32,255 nt of DNA from Chitinophagales bacterium (lineage in GTDB: Bacteria; Bacteroidota; Bacteroidia; Chitinophagales; JAHDHT01): the NCBI GenBank assembly GCA_020631175.1, contig JAHDHT010000012.1:4494-36748 (forward strand), read 5' to 3'. Shown here piece after piece: positions 17,040-25,023 of this stretch. Position numbers and translations under genes: made by a program. Position 1 is the first letter of the stretch; each line of letters begins with the position of its first letter. The notes under the pieces are model-generated. The model was not told the DNA's origin. It was given only the letters and a program-made list of their open reading frames with translations, and made no database searches.

Positions 17040-18155
17040 TTAGCTTAATAACATTAAATCTTTTTTAAATTTATTAGCAAGTTCTTTTAAATAATTACTG
17101 GCATTCGCTATTGCGTCGTCTTTATTTTTTGCAATATCGACAATGCTGTAAATTTTATCTGTATATATCTCTGCCATCTGATCTTCTTTGATCTTATTTA
17201 TTCCGGAAAATAAAATTAGTGGTTTATTATATTGTCTGCATAGTTTAGAAACTCCCGAAATAACTTTACCGTCTAAAGATTGACTGTCAATACAGCCTTC
17301 ACCACTAATGATTAAATCTGCCGATTTAATTTTATCTTCTAATCCGGTTACTTTAGAAATGGCATCAAAACCGTTAACGAGCTTTGCATTAAAAAAAGCA
17401 AGGATGGATGCAGAAACTCCCCCTGCTGCTCCGCATCCATCCATTTGAGAAAGATCGATTCCGACATTATTTTTAATTATGTTGCAATAATGTCGTAAAC
17501 CTGAATCCAGCATTTCGATTTCTTTCTCACTTGCACCCTTTTGTTTTCCATATACATAAGCGGCACCGTTTTCACCGTACAGCTTGTTATTTACATCGCA
17601 TAAAACTTCTATTGAAATTTTTTCTAAATCAAGTTCTGATTGATTATTAATAGAGTCGATAGAAATCAAATTTTCTCCGATAGGTTTTAGTTTTTCTTTT
17701 TCATTATTTAGAAATTCAATTCCAAAAGCATTTGCTAAACCAATTCCACCGTCATTTGTAGCACTCCCTCCAATGAAAAACAATATTTTATCAGCCCCGT
17801 TTAAAATGGCATGTCTGATCATCAACCCCGATCCATTTGTACTTGTATACATAGGATTTCTTTCAGACGGATCTAGTAATACTAAGCCACTTGCCTTAGC
17901 CATTTCAATATAAGCCGTATTATTTTTTTTGTAGTAGTCAGAAGTAATTGGTCTTCCAATCGGGTCTACCGTTTCAACTTTTATTTTATTTAATGCCAAA
18001 AATTTTGATAAGATTTCAATTGAACCATCTCCTCCATCAGCCAGTGGATGACTACTTGTGTCGACACCACCATTCAGAGTTGAAGAGATAATTTCGCAAA
18101 TCTCAAATGCACTTAGTGAACCTTTAAATTTATCCGGAGCAATTAAAATTTTCAT
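17040..18155 (-). CDS. Glycerate kinase (GarK/GlxK family)
   Basis: 371 residues, typical for bacterial glycerate 2-kinase. It phosphorylates glycerate with ATP to 2-phosphoglycerate, feeding glycolysis. Family motifs: MKILIAPDKFKGSLSA at the N-terminus, PLADGGDGS (about 37-45), GGSATNDGGIGLANAFG (about 129-145), and SGEGCIDSQSLDGKVISGV. Last gene of a tight minus-strand group, 12 bases after the symporter gene. Beside a hydrolase that would release glycerate, its substrate is probably glycerate from a glycosyl-glycerate solute rather than from photorespiratory or glucarate metabolism. Confidence 0.94.
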   Translation of the reverse strand: MKILIAPDKFKGSLSAFEICEIISSTLNGGVDTSSHPLADGGDGSIEILSKFLALNKIKVETVDPIGRPITSDYYKKNNTAYIEMAKASGLVLLDPSERNPMYTSTNGSGLMIRHAILNGADKILFFIGGSATNDGGIGLANAFGIEFLNNEKEKLKPIGENLISIDSINNQSELDLEKISIEVLCDVNNKLYGENGAAYVYGKQKGASEKEIEMLDSGLRHYCNIIKNNVGIDLSQMDGCGAAGGVSASILAFFNAKLVNGFDAISKVTGLEDKIKSADLIISGEGCIDSQSLDGKVISGVSKLCRQYNKPLILFSGINKIKEDQMAEIYTDKIYSIVDIAKNKDDAIANASNYLKELANKFKKDLMLLS

Positions 18156-18167
18156 TTGATAACTACT

Positions 18168-19733
18168 TTAAAAAAAATAGGGGACACAGAGACTAATTAT
18201 GACTATCAAAATGAAAAAGCCAATTAGTAGTAAAACTTTATTCTTGTCAAACCCTTCTTTGTCAGGTAATAATTCAAATGATACATCTGAGTTTTTATTA
18301 AATAACATGCTTGAAGTAATCGCAACAACCAATGTTACAATTGCGCCAATTGCATTCCACCAAAACCAAAATACACTTGGTACTAATTGCCATAAAATAA
18401 TATTAACACCTACTCCGACAAAAATTCCAAGATTAATACCTCTTGCATTTACTGACTTAATCCCAATAGCAGCAATAAACGTAGCCAATATAGGTCCGTA
18501 AAAAACGGAACCAATTTTATTAATAGCTTCAATTACCGTTTCTGCAATAGAGCCGGTAAAGAAAGCTAATATAATACAGACCAATCCCCAGAATAAAGCA
18601 GTCAATCTGGAAAACAGCATGTAATTTTTGGTGCTTAAATTGCCATTAATGTTAAAGAAATCTTCAACGGAAGCAGCACTTAATGAATTGATCGCACTAC
18701 TTAATGATGACATAGCCGCAGAAAAAATGGCGATTAAAAGAACACCAATTATACCATTTGGTAAATAATCTTTTATAAAAACCGGAATCATCAAATCTGG
18801 TTTATCAGCTGGAATCTGACTGATAAATTCCGGTGTAATTAAAGCGAAGGTTCCAACCACCAAACCCATTAAACAATAAACAAATGTAATGGGGAAGCGA
18901 AGTAATCCATTGAACAATAATGTTTTTTTGACGGTTCCGAGGCTTTGAGCTGAAAAAAGTCTTTGTACCTGACTTTGATCTGTTCCATAATAAGATGCAT
19001 ATAAAAAGAAGCCACCTAATAACATTGGCCAGAAACCAAATTCATCTCCCTTTTGAAGTCCCATTGAACTGAAGTTAACAGCATTTAATCTTGATCGATC
19101 CAAGTTGGCAGTAAAGTTTTCCCATCCTCCCAAATAATAAAGACCGGCAACTAAACATATTACTATTCCGAAAAACAATAAAAACATTTGAATCATGTCT
19201 CCATATACAACAGCTTTCATTCCTCCGACGAGCGAATATATTAATGTAACAAAACCAATAATTACAATAGTTTGCCACATGGGTATATCCATCACGCTTG
19301 TAAGAATAAGCGCAACTGCATAAATCATAACACTTGTTCCGAAGGCGCGGCTGATTTGAAAAACCGCACTTACTATTATTCTGGTAGCTTTACTGAATCG
19401 CCTTTCTAAATAAGCATAAACACTTACAATTCCTGATTTATACATAGGAGGGATGAGGAAAATCATGAGAAACAGCATGGCCAGCGGAACAGCAAATTCA
19501 TAGGTTAACCACATCATACCACCACCGTCTTTTAAACCGACAAATGCAGGTGCAGAAATAAAACTAATTGCTGATAACTGTGTAGCTATAGTACTTAATG
19601 ACAAAGGAAGCCATCCAAAACTTTTACCGCCTAAGAAATAGTCTTTTTTATCTTTGTTTTCACGAAAAGCTAATCCAAGCAATAAAAATCCAACTATATA
19701 AATAAAGATTACAATATAATCGACGTAATTCAT
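18168..19733 (-). CDS. Sodium:solute symporter family transporter
   Basis: 521 residues with about 13 predicted transmembrane helices, the LeuT-fold SSS architecture. Recognisable segments are DYFLGGKSFGWLPLSLS, TIATQLSAISFISAPAFVG in the first core helix (sodium site region), GGMKAVVYGDMIQMFLLF, and AAMSSLSSAINSLSAASVEDF (the conserved SSSxxNS-like helix). It sits between the GH63-like hydrolase (19 bases upstream) and glycerate kinase (12 bases downstream), so it probably imports the intact glycosyl-glycerate or its glycerate product with Na+. Substrate cannot be read from sequence alone. The Na+-NQR operon nearby would supply the sodium gradient. Confidence 0.93.
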   Translation of the reverse strand: MNYVDYIVIFIYIVGFLLLGLAFRENKDKKDYFLGGKSFGWLPLSLSTIATQLSAISFISAPAFVGLKDGGGMMWLTYEFAVPLAMLFLMIFLIPPMYKSGIVSVYAYLERRFSKATRIIVSAVFQISRAFGTSVMIYAVALILTSVMDIPMWQTIVIIGFVTLIYSLVGGMKAVVYGDMIQMFLLFFGIVICLVAGLYYLGGWENFTANLDRSRLNAVNFSSMGLQKGDEFGFWPMLLGGFFLYASYYGTDQSQVQRLFSAQSLGTVKKTLLFNGLLRFPITFVYCLMGLVVGTFALITPEFISQIPADKPDLMIPVFIKDYLPNGIIGVLLIAIFSAAMSSLSSAINSLSAASVEDFFNINGNLSTKNYMLFSRLTALFWGLVCIILAFFTGSIAETVIEAINKIGSVFYGPILATFIAAIGIKSVNARGINLGIFVGVGVNIILWQLVPSVFWFWWNAIGAIVTLVVAITSSMLFNKNSDVSFELLPDKEGFDKNKVLLLIGFFILIVIISLCVPYFF

Positions 19734-19752
19734 ACAATAATATTTAAACTAA

Positions 19753-21069
19753 TTAATCAGCTTGTTTTATAAAATCCATTATACAGGCAGCCGTCCATGA
19801 AAATTCTTTGCCGCCATAACCATTGTTTAAATCAGAAACAACTTTCTTTTGTGATTCAAAATATTCGTAAAAGCCTAATTTATCAACTAACTCGATCAAA
19901 TCATTTTTTACTATCTCAGCGGTTTCTTCGAATCCATAGTTTCTTAGTCCATGATAAATCATCCAATTCATCTGAGGCCATACAGGTCCACGCCAATATC
20001 TTTTCGAATCGAATAATGGAGAGTCAACATCGAAACTCGGACAAATATAATATCCTCGGTTATGAAGATTCTGTAAATACTTATTTAGAATCGATGCTTT
20101 ATTTTGATCTGGTATTCCGGCGTATAAAGCTGTTAATCCACCAATTTCTTTATGTTTAATTTGTTGTTTACCTCTTAAATCATAAGTTACATAACATTCA
20201 ATATCATCATTCCAGAACTTATCGTTGTAAACTTTAATCGATTGTTGATTCCACTCTTCAATTTCAGCAGTGTCAAAATTGAATTTTTTACCTAATTGAA
20301 TTAGGCTGTTATTTGATTTGATCAGAATAGCATTCATTAAAGTATCCTGAATTAGAAAAGGACTTTCCTGAAAAATACCCAATTCGTCATAAGCATATTT
20401 CTTACCCAACTGTAATAAATAAACATATCGATCATATTGATCTGAAGTTGGTCTTTCATCAGTAGGGGCTATGCTTGTATCTCTTCTTTGATAAGCCGGA
20501 ATGTCTTCAGGATTTATATTAATTCTGTTTAAAGATTCATCCCAGATAGGGGAGTTGTCCCGGCCACTTTCCCAAGGGTGGAAAATAAACATTAATCCCT
20601 CCTTTTCCGGATCTCTGTATTTGTATAAAAAACGATGACTGTTTACAATTTTCGGAAAAAGGTGTTTTGCAAATTCAATAATCGAAGAATTATTTTCAAA
20701 TCGATTAACAAGTTGTTCTAAAATAAAACCATGAACAGCAGGTTGAGTAATACCTGAAGTTTTTGGTTTGTTCGGTGCACCATTATTTACATTAGAATCC
20801 CAAAAGTCAAAATTCGGAAAGTATGTTTTTTCATTTTCACTATGAAAAATAATATGCGGCAACATTCCATTTTCCCATTGACCGGAAAATAAAGAATTCA
20901 TTTCACGGATTGCATAGTCAATATCAAACTGACATTGTCCAAGACAAACAAAACCTGAATCCCAATTCCATTGAAAAGGATATAGTTTACTTGTTGGAAT
21001 AGTAAAACCATCCTTCCAGTTTAATCTGAGTATTCGTTCTCCCTCAACTAATAAGTTCTCTTTTTGCAT
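19753..21069 (-). CDS. GH63-type glucosylglycerate/mannosylglycerate hydrolase-like enzyme
   Basis: 438 residues from the ATG at 21069, beginning MQKENLLVEGERIL. An ATG 54 bases further upstream exists, but its extra codons run through a terminator hairpin, so it was rejected. (alpha/alpha)6-barrel glycosidase motifs of the MGH1-like family are visible: YPFQWNWDSGFVCLGQ, SGQWENGMLPHIIFH, ITQPAVHGF, FHPWESGRDNSPIWD, RYWRGPVWPQMNWMIYHGL and a C-terminal FSWTAACIMDF. The likely acid is Asp171 (ESGRDN) and the likely base Glu402 (YEYFES), 231 residues apart, close to the spacing I recall for the mycobacterial glucosylglycerate hydrolase. There is no signal peptide, so it is cytoplasmic. Expected reaction: glycosyl-glycerate plus water to hexose plus glycerate. 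The adjacent glycerate kinase supports this. Trehalase-like specificity is a less likely alternative. Confidence 0.82.
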   Translation of the reverse strand: MQKENLLVEGERILRLNWKDGFTIPTSKLYPFQWNWDSGFVCLGQCQFDIDYAIREMNSLFSGQWENGMLPHIIFHSENEKTYFPNFDFWDSNVNNGAPNKPKTSGITQPAVHGFILEQLVNRFENNSSIIEFAKHLFPKIVNSHRFLYKYRDPEKEGLMFIFHPWESGRDNSPIWDESLNRININPEDIPAYQRRDTSIAPTDERPTSDQYDRYVYLLQLGKKYAYDELGIFQESPFLIQDTLMNAILIKSNNSLIQLGKKFNFDTAEIEEWNQQSIKVYNDKFWNDDIECYVTYDLRGKQQIKHKEIGGLTALYAGIPDQNKASILNKYLQNLHNRGYYICPSFDVDSPLFDSKRYWRGPVWPQMNWMIYHGLRNYGFEETAEIVKNDLIELVDKLGFYEYFESQKKVVSDLNNGYGGKEFSWTAACIMDFIKQAD

Positions 21070-21079
21070 AGATATAAAT

Positions 21080-21115
21080 AAAAAGGGGTAAAAGCATTCG
21101 CAGACTTTTACCCCT
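21080..21115 (-). terminator. Intrinsic terminator between the TonB receptor and hydrolase genes
   Basis: An 11-bp perfect stem (plus-strand 21084-21094 AGGGGTAAAAG with 21105-21115) and ten-base loop. On the minus strand it is followed by five T residues (21080-21084). It lies between the TonB-dependent receptor stop codon and the hydrolase ATG, so it could lower expression of the downstream cytoplasmic genes relative to the receptor. Confidence 0.8.
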
Positions 21116-21142
21116 GATTCCAAATTTTATGAAAGTCTACAT

Positions 21143-21168
21143 TTAATTACTCATTTAAAAGTAATTAA
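21143..21168 (-). promoter_or_regulatory. Second, AT-rich hairpin in the receptor-hydrolase spacer
   Basis: TTAATTACT (21143-21151) pairs perfectly with AGTAATTAA (21160-21168) around an eight-base loop, just after the receptor stop codon. It lacks a T tract, so it is probably an RNA stabilising or processing structure rather than a terminator. Confidence 0.4.
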
Positions 21169-21179
21169 CCAAACACGAA

Positions 21180-23795
21180 TTAAAAATCAAAAGTGGTTCT
21201 AACAAATACTCTTCTTGGAAGAATAGGTCTTCCAACAAAGAAGTCACCTGTTCCAACCTGTGAATCACCTTGTCTAGGAGAACCTTCAGTAATTCCGGCT
21301 TCATCCAGTAAATTGAAAACAGAAACGCCAACTCTTAAGCTTTCGTTAGTTCCTAAATAAAATCTATATCCTGCATCTAAACGAACAATATTAAATCCGT
21401 CTAATTCAACAGTATTTGCATCATTAGCAAACTTACTTCCAAGAAAGTTACTTGATACGTTTAAATCGAATCCATTGTCATCATATGCAAGACCTACCAT
21501 ACCCATAACGTTTGGTTGTCTTCTTAATTCATTTCCAACCAAATCCGGATCATTTTCAACTTCAGTAAATTCGTGATCCTGGAAAGTAAAGTTTCCATAT
21601 GCGTTCAATCCTCTTGTTATATTGTAATTTACATTAGCTTCAACTCCAATAGTCTGAGTACTTTGAACCGAAACAACTTCAGATAAAACTCCATCTACAT
21701 CAACGAAGTCAACATTTCTTCTGTCTCCTAATGCAACATAGAATGCAGCTGCTGTAAATGCAAGCGCATTTTGCCCGTATTTCACACCAACTTCACCTTG
21801 AATAATTGATTCTGTATCATATGTCTCAGTTTCACTTAAGCTGCTAAAATCATCTGTTGAAACAAAGCTTACAGATCTTAATTGAGGGAAGAAATAACCT
21901 CTCGAAACATTAGCATATAAATTGGTAGAATTACTAAGTCTGTATAAAGCAGCCAAAGCTAAAGCGAAGTCACTTGCTGAAACAGTTGCTCTTTGATATA
22001 CATTAGAACCAACGCCAACTTCACGATTTATAAAGCCCGATGCTCTTTCCCATCTTGCTCCAATATCAATATCTAATTTTTCACCTTTAATTTCATCGCC
22101 AATAAAGAAAGCAACTTTACTACTTTCATGATCTCTGTTCGACGTTTGACTGCCCGATACAAAACCATTGGTAGCATGTTGAACAACATTGCCTGCAGTA
22201 TCAGTTAAAGTAATATTTAACATACGAGGTGCATTTCTGAAATCACCTACAAAGAAAGAAAGCCAGTTATCATCTGCAGCCTTTGTATTGGCTAAGAAAG
22301 TACCAAAGCTAATATTATGGTTGTCAATTGTTTTTGTTAAATACGTTTCACCGGAAAGTTCTTCCATTGGTCTTCTTCGATCTAAAATTCTGTTTCTGAA
22401 TACTAAATCGTTTTCTCCTAATGCTGATCCGTCATCTGCATATGTAAATACACCGCTTGTAAATTGATCTCCACTTAAGCCAACATATGTGTCTGCACTT
22501 ATAGGAGAATTAGCATAGTTTCCATCACCATCTAAGAATAAGTTAAACCAGTGGTCATATTTAGCTGCTTTAGATTTGTGATATAATCTCCAATCATTAC
22601 CGAATGAATGTTTTAAATCAAACATTAAATAACCACCTGTAGTAGTCACACCGTCACCAATAGGTGATTCAAATCTTCCGAACGGAGTGTCAAAAGAAAA
22701 ATTAGCTGCATTACTTGTTTGTAAAGTAAAAACTTCTTCTCCATCGTTTCCAATAGGTCTTTCTCTTTGATCGTTTTCATTAGCCAAAGGATAAGGCAGA
22801 TAGAACTGAACATTATCATCTATAAATTGACCTGAAACTATAAATGAAGAATTTCCATCATTAAATAATTTTTTAATGTTACCTCTTATCTGATGTCCCC
22901 GAGTTGGTAAACCGGTAAATAGAGGGCCTTCATCATAACGGTAAAAACCAGAGAAAGCATAGAACAAGTTTTCGCTAAGAGGACCACTTGTTAAGAAATC
23001 CGTTCTTAATCGGCCACCATCTGCCCATTCTAATTGTACTTTATTATCGTGTTCAGCTGAACCGGTTACACTTGTATAATTAATGATACCGGCTACACTT
23101 CCTGCACCAAACAAAGTAGAAGAACCACCTCTTACAAATTCAAGATTTCTTATTCCAAGATCATTTCTGAAATAAACATCATGTGCTGATGAGTTTAATC
23201 CGAATGTGCTTAAAACAGGTAATCCATCGACCTGAAGTGGTGTATATTGATATTGACCGCCGGAAGGCATACCTCTAACGAAAACATTAGAAGCAACTTC
23301 TCCACCACCACCTTCAGCAGTAATTCCCGGAATTGTTCTTAAAATATCTGCCTGCGAATTACTTGCCAGTTGTTCAAGACGTTTTGAATTAATTAATGTA
23401 ACCGACATAGGAGAGTCTTTTTGTGTTCGCTCACTAAATGTACCGGTTACTACAATTTCATCTAAAGATAAATTGTCGAGTCCCATTCTAACATCAGAAG
23501 TATAAGCTTTTCCGTCTTCGACAGTCAGTGTCGCTTGTTGAGTAGAATAACCGATGTAAGAATAAACTAAAGTCTGTGTACCTGCCGGCACCATAAGTGT
23601 GTAGTTTCCATTAAGATCAGTAGAAGTTCCAATTGTTTTTCCTTTCACAACTACTGTAACACCAATTAATCCCTCGCCGTTGGCATCTTTAACAGACCCC
23701 GAAACGGTTCCCTGAGCAAAGCTGAATAAGCTAAAACAAATAAAGAAAAAGCTTAAAAGGATGTAGTTAAAAAGAATTGGTTTAGTTCGTTTCAT
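21180..23795 (-). CDS. TonB-dependent outer membrane receptor with CarboxypepD_reg-like domain
   Basis: 871 residues. A Sec signal peptide (FNYILLSFFFICFSLFSFAQ) is followed by a carboxypeptidase-regulatory-like beta-sandwich (about 29-115, GTVSGSVKDANGEGLIGVTV, GTSTDLNGNYTL), a TonB-box-like LDEIVVTGT, the plug (about 125-235, with ADILRTIPGITAEGGGG and NVFVRGMPSGG), and a 22-strand barrel ending in Phe (FVRTTFDF). It imports a substrate across the outer membrane using TonB energy. No SusD partner lies beside it, so it is not a classical polysaccharide-utilisation pair. Position upstream of the hydrolase, symporter and kinase suggests the same solute. The sequence looks closest to siderophore/vitamin-type receptors, so another ligand remains possible. 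Confidence 0.92.
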   Translation of the reverse strand: MKRTKPILFNYILLSFFFICFSLFSFAQGTVSGSVKDANGEGLIGVTVVVKGKTIGTSTDLNGNYTLMVPAGTQTLVYSYIGYSTQQATLTVEDGKAYTSDVRMGLDNLSLDEIVVTGTFSERTQKDSPMSVTLINSKRLEQLASNSQADILRTIPGITAEGGGGEVASNVFVRGMPSGGQYQYTPLQVDGLPVLSTFGLNSSAHDVYFRNDLGIRNLEFVRGGSSTLFGAGSVAGIINYTSVTGSAEHDNKVQLEWADGGRLRTDFLTSGPLSENLFYAFSGFYRYDEGPLFTGLPTRGHQIRGNIKKLFNDGNSSFIVSGQFIDDNVQFYLPYPLANENDQRERPIGNDGEEVFTLQTSNAANFSFDTPFGRFESPIGDGVTTTGGYLMFDLKHSFGNDWRLYHKSKAAKYDHWFNLFLDGDGNYANSPISADTYVGLSGDQFTSGVFTYADDGSALGENDLVFRNRILDRRRPMEELSGETYLTKTIDNHNISFGTFLANTKAADDNWLSFFVGDFRNAPRMLNITLTDTAGNVVQHATNGFVSGSQTSNRDHESSKVAFFIGDEIKGEKLDIDIGARWERASGFINREVGVGSNVYQRATVSASDFALALAALYRLSNSTNLYANVSRGYFFPQLRSVSFVSTDDFSSLSETETYDTESIIQGEVGVKYGQNALAFTAAAFYVALGDRRNVDFVDVDGVLSEVVSVQSTQTIGVEANVNYNITRGLNAYGNFTFQDHEFTEVENDPDLVGNELRRQPNVMGMVGLAYDDNGFDLNVSSNFLGSKFANDANTVELDGFNIVRLDAGYRFYLGTNESLRVGVSVFNLLDEAGITEGSPRQGDSQVGTGDFFVGRPILPRRVFVRTTFDF

Positions 23796-23888
23796 AGCAT
23801 AATGTATTAGTTAAAAGATTTATTTCTGTCAGCTCTGAGGTAATTGCTGATTTAAAATTACATCTAACACCAATGAAAAAATTGGTAG

Positions 23889-23917
23889 TATTCTATCGAT
23901 TAATAACACTATTCTAT
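23889..23917. promoter_or_regulatory. Candidate AraC-family operator: two TATTCTAT direct repeats 21 bp apart
   Basis: TATTCTAT occurs at 23889-23896 and again at 23910-23917, both followed by NNAT. Start-to-start spacing is exactly 21 bp, two helical turns, the classic arrangement for AraC-family half-sites. It lies between the divergent TonB receptor and AraC-type genes, about 94 bases upstream of the receptor start and 45 bases before the regulator start, so it could control both. Confidence 0.6.
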
Positions 23918-23961
23918 AAATAATTTATTATTTTAATATAAGCCAATTAGATTTAAGTGCT

Positions 23962-24819
23962 ATGAAGCCGGAATATGAAAAAATATTTGACCCCATAGAG
24001 AAGTCTTTTGTTGTTAAACAAATCAAACGAGCGAACCGTCCTTTATTAAGTCAGGCCTGGCATTTCCATCCAGAAATTGAAATATGTTTTACAAAGAAAA
24101 GTAATGGTAAACGTTTTGTTGGAAATCAAATTTCAGATTATAGGGAAGGTGATCTGGTGCTACTAGGAAGCAACTTGCCGCACGGATTTACTACAGATGA
24201 TTATTGTGATCAAATTGTAATTCAGTTAAATGAAGATTTTCTTGGAAGAACCTTTATTAATAAACCGGAATTAAGAAGTGTCAAATCTTTGTTTAGTCGC
24301 GCTAAAAGAGGACTTGAATACAAAGAGACTGTTAAAAAGAAAGCCACTAAACTCATCAGCAAGATTGTAAAAAAGAATGGATTTAATCAGTTGATATATC
24401 TATTGGAGCTGCTCAAGCATCTTGCAGATTCTAATGATGTTGAAGAAATTTGCACCAAAGAATATGCGGTGGACTTTAAAGAATCTGAGTTAAGCCGTAC
24501 AAAATTGGTATATGCTCATATAATGGAAAACTTCAGAAAGGATGTAAGTGTAAAAGAAATTGCTGAGAAACTGAATATTTCAGAAGCAAGTTTTTACAAG
24601 TTTATAAAAAAGCAAACAAGTAAAACCTATACCCAGATAGTTAATGAGTTTAGAGCTAACTACGCAAGTAAGTTATTAATTAGCACCGATAAAACAATTG
24701 CACAAATCTGTTTTGAATCTGGATATAATAATGTTTCTTATTTTAATAGAAAATTTAAAAAGATCATGGATCTGACGCCGGGAGAATTCAGAAAACAGTT
24801 TTCTAAAAGGCAAAACTAG
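23962..24819 (+). CDS. AraC-family transcriptional regulator
   Basis: 285 residues. The N-terminal half is a cupin-like sensor (HFHPEIEICFTKKSNGKRFVG, YREGDLVLLGSNLPHGF, about 33-80). The C-terminal about 100 residues are an AraC double helix-turn-helix: DVSVKEIAEKLNISEASFYK (first HTH), TIAQICFESGYNNVSYFNRK (second HTH), ending FKKIMDLTPGEFRKQF. Such cupin-type members typically sense sugars or related small molecules. Divergent from the TonB receptor, it is the obvious local regulator of the receptor-hydrolase-symporter-kinase group. Confidence 0.94.
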   Translation: MKPEYEKIFDPIEKSFVVKQIKRANRPLLSQAWHFHPEIEICFTKKSNGKRFVGNQISDYREGDLVLLGSNLPHGFTTDDYCDQIVIQLNEDFLGRTFINKPELRSVKSLFSRAKRGLEYKETVKKKATKLISKIVKKNGFNQLIYLLELLKHLADSNDVEEICTKEYAVDFKESELSRTKLVYAHIMENFRKDVSVKEIAEKLNISEASFYKFIKKQTSKTYTQIVNEFRANYASKLLISTDKTIAQICFESGYNNVSYFNRKFKKIMDLTPGEFRKQFSKRQN

Positions 24820-24831
24820 ATTTTAGTTTAT

Positions 24832-24869
24832 TTTTTTGTGGATGGAAGGATAATTCATTCCACAAAAAA
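24832..24869. repeat. Inverted repeat downstream of the AraC-family gene
   Basis: TTTTTTGTGGA (24832-24842) and TCCACAAAAAA (24859-24869) form an 11-bp perfect dyad with a 16-base spacer, 12 bases after the regulator stop codon. Neither strand has a T tract after the 3' arm, so it is not a standard terminator, although it could still end transcripts weakly. Confidence 0.5.
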
Positions 24870-24936
24870 TATTGTGCAAAGCCCTTATTTTCAGGTTGTT
24901 AGCGTAATATTTCACCACCATTTGTAATCTGCTCTA

Positions 24937-24976
24937 CATTTTGTTTAAGAAATTTGCATAAAAGCTAAACAAAATG
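24937..24976. promoter_or_regulatory. 11-bp inverted repeat upstream of the fasciclin lipoprotein gene
   Basis: CATTTTGTTTA (24937-24947) is the perfect reverse complement of TAAACAAAATG (24966-24976), with an 18-base spacer, ending 47 bases before the fasciclin-gene ATG. The position fits an operator or a leader hairpin. No regulator can be named. Confidence 0.45.
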
Positions 24977-25023
24977 ATGCCATAGATAGTTAATTGGATA
25001 TTTAACCAAATTCATAAAAATCT

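Noticed and set aside
19753..21069. Annotation as trehalase
   Set aside because: The fold and FSWTAA ending are shared with trehalases, but the QWNWDSG, GQWENGMLPH and HPWESGRDNSP motifs and the glycerate kinase neighbour fit the glycosylglycerate hydrolase group better.
21070..21123. Upstream ATG that would add 18 residues to the GH63-like hydrolase
   Set aside because: These codons run through an 11-bp terminator hairpin and give a family-atypical hydrophobic N-terminus; the ATG at 21069 matches the expected beginning of the enzyme.
24832..24869. Dyad after the AraC gene as a standard terminator
   Set aside because: The T and A runs are inside the stem, and no T tract follows the 3' arm on either strand.
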